NCBI GenBank assembly: GCA_022764165.1 | Contig: JALERM010000113.1 | Span: 1-41,627, forward strand | DNA length: 41,627 nucleotides | Direction of reading: 5' to 3' | DNA from: Eubacterium sp. | Lineage (GTDB): Bacteria; Bacillota; Clostridia; Lachnospirales; Lachnospiraceae | Shown here: positions 35,577 to 41,627 of the stretch, one piece after another | Layout: every line of letters starts with the position of its first letter | How positions within the stretch are numbered: the stretch's first letter is position 1 | Program-made: the position numbers and the translations under genes | Notes under the pieces: generated by a model | The model's input: the letters and a program-made list of their open reading frames with translations, nothing else | The model's database searches: none | What the model was told of the DNA's origin: nothing

Positions 35577-36785
35577 ATGATATCTGAAAATACTCCATCT
35601 GTTTCCCTGCCCACCGGTCCGTACAGCAATCCTTCTTCCTTCGGTCTGACCTGTGGCATACAGTTTCTTACCGATTTCTGGCGGGAAAAATATCTGCAGG
35701 AATACATCCGCAGCGGCGGCAGTAAAATCAAATTTGTCACAGGACGACCCGGAAGCGGAAAAACACATTTTCTTCATCTGGCAGGTTCCATTGCCAGAGA
35801 GGAAAATTACAAAACTGTCAGTTTTTCTGCCAGAGAAATCTGGATGCATGATTTCCGGGAAATCTATCTGGAAATCTTCCGTCAGTGTGACATTATGGAA
35901 TGCCTTGTACATGTCAGCCATTATCTGATTCAGGAAATGGGCTTCGATTATCAGGACATTCCCGAAGGAATGCGTTTCATCGATTACCTTTCTCAGAATG
36001 GAATGGGTGACGCCCTGACCCGTCGGGAAATCCGTTCCCAGCTAAAAACAATTTTTCTGGATAATCCTATGCTGGATAACAATTTTGCTCTGGCATGCAG
36101 CATGCTTACCGGAAGCATACTCGGTTATCCCATTCTGGAAGAACAGAACAAGGAACTTCTTCTGGCATGGCTGGAAGGCGACCGGACTGTCAAACTGTCA
36201 CAGCTTCGCTCCCTTGGTTTTTATCCCAGCCGGATCACCCGATACAATGCCAGACATATGCTTCGCTCCCTGGCAGAAGTCATTCGAATGGGCGGTTATT
36301 CCGGTCTTTTTGTTGCCATCGATGATCTGGAGATTCTGACCAGCCGTTCCAGCCTGGAACCGGTTCACTATACCAAAATGAAACGGGAAGATACCTATGA
36401 AAGCATCCGTCAGCTGATTGATGATATTGACAGCATGAAAAATATCATGTTTGTCTACGCCTTTGACCGTGAACTGATCGATAATGAAAATGCGGGGCTG
36501 AAATCCTACCAGGCACTGTGGATGAGAATACAGAATGAAATCGTAGGCGAACATTTTAATCGTTTTTCCGATATGGTGGATCTGGATCGCCTGGCTGCTC
36601 AGGAATATACGCCTGAAGTTATTATTGCTATCTCTCAAAGTCTTGCCAGTCTCCCTGAGGGTGTCCGGATTGCCCCATTGAATCTTGAAAAAGCCGAAGC
36701 TGTTTTGCGCCGTGCCCACACAGGTGCCGTTGGCATTCCCAGACTTATTCAACTTGCCATGCAGGAGGTAGACACAAATGTATGA
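35577..36785 (+). CDS. BREX-type P-loop ATPase 1 (DUF2791/BrxD-like)
   Basis: 402 residues. Walker A is GRPGSGKTH (Lys62) and Walker B LFVAIDDLEI (Asp249/Asp250), followed by a sensor-like FVYAFDREL. The arrangement, with a long helical insertion between the A and B motifs (about 95-235) and a C-terminal winged-helix-like end (about 350-400), fits AAA+/STAND-related ATPases called BREX system ATP-binding proteins. It differs greatly from its neighbour, so the two may form a hetero-oligomer. The next gene starts inside its end (8-base overlap), so they are translated together. No membrane segment. Function in this locus is unknown. Confidence 0.7.
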   Translation: MISENTPSVSLPTGPYSNPSSFGLTCGIQFLTDFWREKYLQEYIRSGGSKIKFVTGRPGSGKTHFLHLAGSIAREENYKTVSFSAREIWMHDFREIYLEIFRQCDIMECLVHVSHYLIQEMGFDYQDIPEGMRFIDYLSQNGMGDALTRREIRSQLKTIFLDNPMLDNNFALACSMLTGSILGYPILEEQNKELLLAWLEGDRTVKLSQLRSLGFYPSRITRYNARHMLRSLAEVIRMGGYSGLFVAIDDLEILTSRSSLEPVHYTKMKREDTYESIRQLIDDIDSMKNIMFVYAFDRELIDNENAGLKSYQALWMRIQNEIVGEHFNRFSDMVDLDRLAAQEYTPEVIIAISQSLASLPEGVRIAPLNLEKAEAVLRRAHTGAVGIPRLIQLAMQEVDTNV

Positions 36786-37971
36786 TTTTGAAGCAAGACA
36801 TATTATAGAAGCACTGCGTTCCGGAATCCCGTCGAGAGCTGTTGGACAATATTTTTCTGAAGCACGCCCAAAGATCATGAAAGAAGTTTCTGACCGTCTT
36901 GACCAGGTCCGTGACCATGGTAAATCCTCGGGCATGATTATCAGCGGCAAATACGGCGAAGGGAAAACCCATCTTCTGAATACCGTTTTTAATCTGGCTC
37001 ATTCTAATAACATGGTGGTTTCCTACCTCTCTCTGAGTAAAGAAACTCCCATGGACAAACTGTATCTGGTTTACCAGAAGATTATTCAGAATACCTATCT
37101 TCCCATGCGCCGTCAGCCCGGCTTTATGCAGGAACTGGAGAAAATATCCGCAGGCAGTCCCCTTGCCAGTGAAATGCTGCTCTATGCAGCCAAACAGCTG
37201 GAGACAGACAAGCTGTATTACCTTTTCCGTTCCTACCTGAATACAGAAGATTCCGATGAAAAATTTCTCCTTCAAGCTGATCTGGAGGGTGACTTCATTG
37301 CCAATGCTCCGTTGAAAAAAATCTATCGGCGCATTTTCAATCAGCCGGTGAAATACAATACGAATTTTACCAAAACCCGCCATTGCAGTGACTATTTTGC
37401 TTTTATGAGTCATCTATTTATCCAGATGGGTTATCAGGGCTGGGTCATCCTCATTGATGAAACAGAACTGATGGGACGGCTTGGAAAGAAGGCCCGGCTC
37501 AATGCCTACCGGAACATGGCACGTTTTCTTCTTCCGGAACGCTGCCTGGAATCCACCTTTACCATGTTCGCCCTCAGTGCCTCCTACAACGAAGATGTCA
37601 TCGAAGGGAAACATGAATATGAAAATCTGGCAGCCATTTATCCCGAAGAACAGGAACCTGCCAGAACCGTACTGAATCTTCTGTCGAATGCCCCTCAGCT
37701 TCTGCCTCTCACTAAAGCTGAAATCAATGAAATCCTGTGCAAAATACAGGACTTTCACGGAAAAGCTTATGACTGGACTCCTGATATATCAGTAGATTCA
37801 CTGACAGAGGCCACCCAGTACGGCGGATATCTCCTGCGCACCAAAATCCGTGCAGCGATAGAATTTCTGGATCAGCTTTATCAATATGGAAAAGCCGGGA
37901 ATACTTCTGTAAATGAACTGGGAAAAGAAACCTTTGACGAAGATGTGCCTTCACTGGAGGATTTACAATAA
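36778..37971 (+). CDS. BREX-type P-loop ATPase 2 (DUF2791/BrxD-like)
   Basis: 397 residues. The N-terminus RHIIEALRSGIPSRAVGQYF is the typical DUF2791 opening, then Walker A GKYGEGKTH (Lys63), Walker B WVILIDETEL (Asp227, Glu228) and a C-terminal helical part. This is the group that includes BrxD of some BREX phage-defence systems. Here no BREX methylase, PglZ phosphatase or BrxL-type protease is encoded nearby, so it is BREX-related only by family. It overlaps the first ATPase gene by 8 bases and lies 42 bases before the metallo-hydrolase gene. An acidic tail (FDEDVPSLEDLQ) ends the protein. Confidence 0.82.
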   Translation: MYDFEARHIIEALRSGIPSRAVGQYFSEARPKIMKEVSDRLDQVRDHGKSSGMIISGKYGEGKTHLLNTVFNLAHSNNMVVSYLSLSKETPMDKLYLVYQKIIQNTYLPMRRQPGFMQELEKISAGSPLASEMLLYAAKQLETDKLYYLFRSYLNTEDSDEKFLLQADLEGDFIANAPLKKIYRRIFNQPVKYNTNFTKTRHCSDYFAFMSHLFIQMGYQGWVILIDETELMGRLGKKARLNAYRNMARFLLPERCLESTFTMFALSASYNEDVIEGKHEYENLAAIYPEEQEPARTVLNLLSNAPQLLPLTKAEINEILCKIQDFHGKAYDWTPDISVDSLTEATQYGGYLLRTKIRAAIEFLDQLYQYGKAGNTSVNELGKETFDEDVPSLEDLQ

Positions 37972-38013
37972 GATTCACCTATTATCTAAAAAAATCAGGG
38001 AGATGATACATAA

Positions 38014-38817
38014 ATGGAAAAATTAATTGTTCTCGGCACAGGAAACGCTCAGGCTGTACACTGCTATAACACCTGTTTTGCCATGAAAAATGGAGAAGAA
38101 TACTTTCTGACCGATGCCGGCGGAGGAAATGGCATTCTTCTCGCCCTGGAAAAGCAGAAGATTCCTCTGGAAAAAATACATCATGTTTTTGTCAGCCATG
38201 CACATAATGACCATATTCTTGGCATGGTCTGGATCATCCGCATGATTGCTACCAGCATGAACAAGTCAAAATATGAAGGCAATCTGCATATTTACTGCCA
38301 TTATGAATTAGTAGAAACCATCAAGACACTTTCTCGTCTGACTATCGGAAAGAAATTTACTGATCATTTTGATTCCCGTATTCTGTTTCATGTGGTGGAA
38401 AACGGTTCTCAAAAAGAAATTCTCGGTGATCAGTTCACATTTTTTGATATTGGTTCCACAAAAGAAAAACAATTTGGCTACCAAATCCGCATGAACAATG
38501 GCGTTTTGCTTGCCTTCCCCGGAGATGAGCCTTACCGGGAATCTTTACTTCCCTATGTGCAGGGAGCTGACTGGCTGCTCCATGAAGCTTTTTGTCTTTA
38601 TGACCAGCGTGATATTTTTAAACCATATGAGAAGCACCATAGTACCGTTATGGATGCCTGTAAGCTCGCAGAAGGACTGAATATCCCAAATCTTGTCCTC
38701 TGGCATACCGAAGACAAAGATCTTACACACAGAAAGCAGAAATATACTGCGGAAGGACACAGGTATTATCACGGTAATCTTCTGGTGCCGGATGACGGAG
38801 AGATTATTTCCTATTAA
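38014..38817 (+). CDS. RNase Z-like metallo-beta-lactamase-fold hydrolase
   Basis: 267 residues. The start IVLGTGNAQAVHCYNT resembles the RNase Z/ElaC group. Metal ligands: His62, His64, Asp66, His67 in VSHAHNDHILG, the Asp in AFPGDEPY, and histidines in LLHEAF, EKHHSTVMDA and VLWHTED. The pattern suggests a two-metal phosphodiesterase acting on RNA, DNA or a nucleotide. Housekeeping tRNA 3' processing would normally have its own RNase Z elsewhere, so this copy, fourth in the ATPase operon (42 bases after it, with GGGAG before the ATG), may serve that locus. Substrate unknown. Confidence 0.8.
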   Translation: MEKLIVLGTGNAQAVHCYNTCFAMKNGEEYFLTDAGGGNGILLALEKQKIPLEKIHHVFVSHAHNDHILGMVWIIRMIATSMNKSKYEGNLHIYCHYELVETIKTLSRLTIGKKFTDHFDSRILFHVVENGSQKEILGDQFTFFDIGSTKEKQFGYQIRMNNGVLLAFPGDEPYRESLLPYVQGADWLLHEAFCLYDQRDIFKPYEKHHSTVMDACKLAEGLNIPNLVLWHTEDKDLTHRKQKYTAEGHRYYHGNLLVPDDGEIISY

Positions 38818-38896
38818 ATCATTCTTATAATTTTCATAAACATCCATGCGGGACGTGACTAGTACAGCATTGCATTATTTTTTTAGCAATATTTAT
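38818..38896. other. Gap after the metallo-hydrolase gene, no gene seen
   Basis: A short AT-rich stretch with a TTGC-ATTATTTTTTTA-GCAA pair but no convincing terminator stem. Transcription probably ends at the inverted repeat that follows. Confidence 0.4.
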
Positions 38897-38965
38897 CTAG
38901 CGTAAGTTTACAAGTTATTTAGGGTTCCAGCCCTAACCCTTAAATAACTTGTAAACTTACGCTAG
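38897..38965. repeat. Long inverted repeat (30-bp arms), MITE-like or terminator
   Basis: Arms 38897-38926 and 38935-38965 pair over 30 bp with a single one-base bulge (CTAGCGTAAGTTTACAAG at the outer end) and an 8-base loop. On the plus strand AGCAATCTCTTTTTC follows, so it could end transcription of the ATPase operon. The arm length is far more than a terminator needs and suggests a small palindromic mobile element. On the minus strand, a ribosome site and a start MKKRLLA reading into the repeat end are visible, possibly the start of a gene cut off by it. Confidence 0.7.
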
Positions 38966-39037
38966 CAATCTCTTTTTCATATTCATTTCTCCTACATCCA
39001 ACCATGATTTATATTTCTTCATCAGGAGACTGTCCAT

Positions 39038-39350
39038 CATGTTCTCTGCGGCTGAATCTGATCATTTTCAAATTCCATAGATGCTTTTAACCAGTTGTCA
39101 CTGTCAAGATACATTACGATACCGTTCTGGTCATAGCGAACCTTCGTGTCAAAATCAGTTTTTACAACAAATGAAAAAACTGTTCCCCTGTTTCCAGCTG
39201 AAGAACTGGTGCATTATCATTTCTGAAATGATAATAGGTTCTTTGCCAAAGATCTGTATGTGGTTCTGTAATTATTTCCACCTTATCCTCGGTAACCTCA
39301 TATTGTTTTGGTTCTCTGATCCATTTCATTTCTTTTGCATTTACCTTCAT
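39038..39350 (-). pseudogene. DUF1349 family protein remnant, frameshifted and truncated
   Basis: The frame from the ATG at 39350 (AAGGGG 8 bases before) reads MKVNAKEMKWIREPKQYEV and then TEPHTDLWQRTYYHFRND, a DUF1349 N-terminus. It stops after 62 residues because of a shift at a run of six A/T (39174-39179). In the neighbouring frame the family sequence continues as FVVKTDFDTKVRYDQNGIV and MYLDSDWLKASMEFENDQI, then departs from the family and stops at 39038. So it carries one frameshift and lacks the C-terminal half. The shift may be a sequencing artefact, but the truncation is not. It followed the ROK gene by 17 bases, so both once formed an operon. Confidence 0.75.
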
Positions 39351-39367
39351 CTTTTTGCCCCTTGTAT

Positions 39368-39997
39368 TTATAATTCTTTATTTTCTACTGCAATCTGAAA
39401 CATACCTTCAATCAGATATTCAGTGAAACCAGGAACCATTTTGAACACTGGCATATATTTTTCCGGAATGCTCCTCCTGCAGTAATCCTTCACCTCAGAC
39501 AAAATCCTGTTATTAATCAGATCTCCAGAAAAAACAATTTCATTTGGATTTTGAAATGCTATGATAGCACCTACAATCCTTGATATGATATCAAAGCACT
39601 TACCTTCCACCATCATATCCGGTACTTCATCCGGATTAATTCCAAAAGGCATAAATCCTGCAAGAGTAATAACCTCGTTCACCTGCTGCTTTTTTCTCCC
39701 ATATCCATAAGCCATACAATGCATGTCGTTTTCCATTGATACTATCAATTTGAAATGTTCCTGTAGTTTTCTCTTAATATCAGCGATTTCAAGTTCCTTA
39801 ATATCACAAAACTCAATCTCTGCCCCGTCGATAACACCAGGAATCCCCAACACAATCTGTTTCATGCTGCTGCAATCAGAGATTAATCCATCAATCACTG
39901 AAATAACGTTCTCACAATCAATAGTTTCACAAACTGTACATTCTTTTCTTATGATATTTCCTGTTGCTGATACTATATTTCTGAGTGGTCCAAACAT
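39368..39997 (-). pseudogene. ROK-family protein remnant, N-terminus missing and internal deletion
   Basis: 209 residues with ROK signatures: IVLGIPGVIDGAEIEFCDI, MENDMHCMAYGYG, GFMPFGINPDEVPDM and IIAFQNPNEIVFSGDLI. The helix-turn-helix and the first part of the kinase-like fold are missing, because the frame begins at a junction at about 39993-39997. The segment between VNEVITL and AGFMPFG also lacks the usual glycine-rich loop (about 30 residues). It likely derives from a ROK/NagC-type regulator and is probably not functional. Confidence 0.7.
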
Positions 39998-40136
39998 ACT
40001 GACAGTTTATCCAGACTCCAAGTTATATCAAGAAATACAAAACGGAAACCGACAGGAAGATGAAGAACTCGAAAAAATCCTAAATATTCCAACTTACTTT
40101 GCTGCAAAAGGAGCCAAAATACATTCCGGATCATAG
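39993..40136 (+). pseudogene. Radical-SAM protein C-terminal fragment
   Basis: On the plus strand the sequence reads ILTVYPDSKLYQEIQNGN, then EDEELEKILNIPTYFAAKGA and a stop at 40134-40136. This looks like the tail of a radical-SAM protein of the type with L.P.S.LY.EI..G motifs and NIPTYFAAKGAS near the end, but the interval between ELEK and LNIP is shortened and no start or iron-sulfur motif is present. It abuts the ROK remnant directly (opposite strand), which marks a recombination junction at about 39993-39997. Confidence 0.6.
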
Positions 40137-40160
40137 GCCGTTTACCTAAAACCAAAGAAA

Positions 40161-40186
40161 AGCACCAGTTATTGCTAACCAGTGCT
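40161..40186 (-). terminator. Intrinsic terminator for the FMN-binding protein gene
   Basis: On the minus strand AGCACTGGTTA-gcaa-TAACTGGTGCT forms an 11-bp stem (two G-U pairs) with a GNRA loop, followed by TTTTCTTTGG. It lies about 180 bases after the stop at 40368, with AT-rich non-coding sequence between in which I see no gene. Confidence 0.7.
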
Positions 40187-40367
40187 CATAATGGGGATTC
40201 AGTTTAATAAAGCGGAAGTTTTCGATTTGTTTCCTTTTTTATTGTATTATATACATGTAATGTGATAATCTCAATGGAGTCCTTATTTATCCTGTGCAAA
40301 TCCGGCTCTCTTGTCCAATGAAATATTGTGAAATCCATTCTTTTATCCTTGTCAAATAGCTTTGGAA

Positions 40368-40763
40368 CTACAATGTAATAACTTTTGGATCCTCTGTAAA
40401 TGAATAAATCGTTGCCGTTCCATTCTCAAAGTACAATACGGTCATCAAATTATCATCCACAGAATACATACTGCTAAGCGCAGCGGTATTTTCCTCCATC
40501 ATTGCAACTCTTGCCTCACGACGCAAGTCCTCTTTTACGGTTCCCTCTACACGTATCCATTTCCCCTTGTTCATACCGCAAATTTCCACTTTTCCATTCT
40601 TCAACATTTGCTGATATACCTTTTTCTGATTGTTTGTTACAATGTATAATTTCCCTTCAAACTCACATACTGCGCCAAACGGGCGGACATGAGGCTGGCC
40701 ATTCTCCTCCGTTGCAAGATAAAACGTACCACAATTCTTTAAAAATTCATATACTTCTTTCAT
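40368..40763 (-). CDS. Pyridoxamine 5'-phosphate oxidase-like FMN-binding protein
   Basis: 131 residues from the ATG at 40763 (MKEVYEFLKNCGTFYLAT), with GAAAGGAAAT upstream; an in-frame extension to 40793 has no site. The split-barrel flavin-binding fold is recognisable: TFYLATEENGQPHVRPFGAV, GKLYIVTNNQKKVYQQML and WIRVEGTVKED. Proteins of this size are usually small flavin reductases or nitroreductase-like proteins, not the vitamin B6 oxidase itself. It is divergent from an HxlR regulator with interlocked promoters, an arrangement in which HxlR proteins commonly control the neighbouring redox gene. Confidence 0.85.
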   Translation of the reverse strand: MKEVYEFLKNCGTFYLATEENGQPHVRPFGAVCEFEGKLYIVTNNQKKVYQQMLKNGKVEICGMNKGKWIRVEGTVKEDLRREARVAMMEENTAALSSMYSVDDNLMTVLYFENGTATIYSFTEDPKVITL

Positions 40764-40797
40764 AATAATCATTTCCTTTCTGATTGATTTCATTTAA

Positions 40798-40826
40798 TTG
40801 ACTTGAATGTCGATCTCAAGTATACT
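40798..40826 (+). promoter_or_regulatory. Promoter of the HxlR-type regulator gene
   Basis: TTGACT (40798-40803), a 17-base spacer and TATACT (40821-40826). Start near 40833 and a leader of about 67 bases to the ATG at 40900. Confidence 0.75.
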
Positions 40827-40829
40827 GAC

Positions 40830-40858
40830 ATTATATGATCGTAAGTGCAAAATCACAA
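40830..40858 (-). promoter_or_regulatory. Promoter of the FMN-binding protein gene
   Basis: On the minus strand TTGTGA (40853-40858), a 17-base spacer and TATAAT (40830-40835). Start near 40823. Its -10 is only 3 bases from the -10 of the opposing promoter. Confidence 0.65.
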
Positions 40859-40899
40859 GTACGATATTTTATGATACCACTATCAGAAAGGAGACCATT

Positions 40900-41304
40900 A
40901 TGGCAAAGAAACAATTGTTTGGATTATGTCCATATGTAACTTCTCAAAAAGTTCTGACTGGAAAATGGTCAATGTATATCTTATATATTCTATCCCAGGA
41001 AGCACCTATCCGGTTTAATGAACTGCAACGGAGGGTGCCTGTCGAAATGACACATACTACTCTGTCGAGGCAATTAAAAACTTTAGAGGAGGAGGGACTT
41101 ATTCAACGCATTGAATATTCCCAGATTCCTCCAAAAGTAGAGTATTCATTGACCAGTATCGGAAAAAAATTTGAGCTTCCTTTAGGTCATCTTTTGAAAA
41201 CTCCATTTTTATCTCCACAAATTCAAATCTTTCTCATATTAGAATTCTCATCAAATGTATTCAAAAATACCCTGAATAGCATCAGATACGTTAATCATTT
41301 CTGA
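40900..41304 (+). CDS. HxlR-family winged-helix regulator with replaced C-terminus
   Basis: 134 residues from the ATG at 40900 (MAKKQLFGLCPYVTSQKVL), 5 bases after AGGAGA; the frame extends upstream without a site. The winged helix is complete: LTGKWSMYILYILS, FNELQRRVPVEMTHTTLSRQLKTLEEEGLI, SQIPPKVEYSLTSIGKKF. After KKFE (about 41175) the usual short helical tail of HxlR proteins (a VL..W...Y-like end) is absent; instead an unrelated hydrophobic tail runs into the antisense of the toxin gene's 3' end. So the DNA-binding part is intact but the dimer helix may be damaged. Confidence 0.8.
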   Translation: MAKKQLFGLCPYVTSQKVLTGKWSMYILYILSQEAPIRFNELQRRVPVEMTHTTLSRQLKTLEEEGLIQRIEYSQIPPKVEYSLTSIGKKFELPLGHLLKTPFLSPQIQIFLILEFSSNVFKNTLNSIRYVNHF

Positions 41305-41553
41305 AATTGGCAATCTATCTACTTTCTTGTAACCGCGAAGAGACATATCTAACAATGCAAGTTTTTCACATTGTATATAACCTTCACTTTCTTCTGTAGC
41401 CATCCATATATGAAGCGGACCCGAAGTAGAATTTCTAATAATTGGACATCCAATTATTTCACCACTCGTATTAAAAAAATCCTTACTAACCACCAATACG
41501 GGATGTTTTATTTTTTCAATCTTAAGAATATCTCCTTGATGTAAAATTTCCAT
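41251..41553 (-). CDS. MazF/PemK-like toxin
   Basis: 100 residues from the ATG at 41553 (MEILHQGDILKIEKI). An ATG two codons earlier stands one base from GAGAGG and is unlikely; the chosen ATG overlaps the stop of the upstream antitoxin (TAATG). The fold signature GDILKI, HPVLVVSKDFFN, IIGCPIIRNS and CEKLALLDMSLRGYKKVDRL, followed by a helical end, matches the MazF/PemK family of mRNA-cleaving ribonucleases. It is cytoplasmic and should be neutralised by the antitoxin. Its 3' end overlaps the HxlR gene's final codons on the other strand by 54 bases. Confidence 0.82.
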   Translation of the reverse strand: MEILHQGDILKIEKIKHPVLVVSKDFFNTSGEIIGCPIIRNSTSGPLHIWMATEESEGYIQCEKLALLDMSLRGYKKVDRLPISEMINVSDAIQGIFEYI

Positions 41554-41627
41554 TACCATACCTCTCTTCCGACAGGTTCACCCCAATCATATTCACCATC
41601 AAGCATTAACTTTCCATCAAACTCAGC
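41553..41627 (-). CDS. Antitoxin C-terminus (MazE-like, partial)
   Basis: The minus strand from the right edge reads AEFDGKLMLDGEYDWGEPVG and REVW, then a TAA overlapping the toxin's ATG. The acidic, tryptophan-containing tail (YDWGEPVGREVW) is typical of MazE-type antitoxins, which wrap around the toxin. Only about 24 residues are in the window; the DNA-binding N-terminus lies beyond the edge. Confidence 0.7.
   Translation of the reverse strand, partial: AEFDGKLMLDGEYDWGEPVGREVW

Noticed and set aside
36198-37413. Two minus-strand open frames of 250 and 222 residues
   Set aside because: Antisense to the two ATPase genes, which carry clear P-loop motifs.
29176-38817. Calling the locus a BREX system
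   Set aside because: Only DUF2791-type ATPases and a helicase are shared; the methylase, PglZ phosphatase and BrxL/BrxB proteins are not encoded here.

Overview
The window reads as chromosomal DNA of an anaerobic gut Firmicute of the family Lachnospiraceae, most likely Blautia or a close relative. This rests on a GH31 alpha-glucosidase that closely resembles the Blautia (Ruminococcus) obeum enzyme as I remember it, a MetF/MetV/RnfC2-type methylene-tetrahydrofolate reductase operon of the kind acetogens use, an oxygen-sensitive class III ribonucleotide reductase, and a PdaB-like sporulation deacetylase. No rRNA, tRNA, CRISPR array or intact transposase gene was seen.

Layout. 1-10077 (minus strand) is a beta-galactoside utilisation cluster: AraC regulator, solute-binding lipoprotein, two ABC permeases, GH2 and GH42 beta-galactosidases, and galT running off the left edge. 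The promoter of the binding protein has a tandem 21-bp-period direct repeat next to a weak -35, which suggests AraC activation, and strong hairpins separate the operon segments. 10095-17624 holds nrdD, a D-2-hydroxyacid dehydrogenase, asnA, dapF and the GH31 enzyme. A perfect 42-bp inverted repeat sits at the GH31 stop codon. 17975-24160 holds a DUF1858 redox protein, a structured 174-bp element, an ABC exporter, hisC, a small multidrug-export family protein, a Gfo/Idh/MocA oxidoreductase and the deacetylase. 24294-28975 holds a CaCA-type cation antiporter behind what looks like a yybP-ykoY (Mn2+) riboswitch with a terminator, then metF, metV and an RnfC2 protein with its own MetV-like N-terminal domain.

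The most unusual region is 29176-38817. On the minus strand lie an SF2 helicase, a GrpE-like protein, a divergent Hsp70 and a J-like/SEC-C protein whose HPD motif has become TPE. Facing away on the plus strand is a four-gene unit: an unrecognised 255-residue protein, two different BREX-type (DUF2791/BrxD-like) P-loop ATPases with overlapping genes, and an RNase Z-like metallo-beta-lactamase protein. There is no PglX, PglZ or other BREX core gene here. I propose it as a candidate undescribed chaperone-linked nucleic-acid-processing or defence system; its function is inference.

From about 38820 to the right edge the DNA looks like a decay and rearrangement zone. It contains a 30-bp inverted repeat, a frameshifted DUF1349 remnant, a truncated ROK gene, a radical-SAM tail fragment, an FMN-binding split-barrel gene with interlocked promoters opposite an HxlR regulator of altered C-terminus, and a MazF/PemK-like toxin with the tail of its antitoxin. 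Coordinates and motif positions were read by eye; no similarity searches or folding programs were run.
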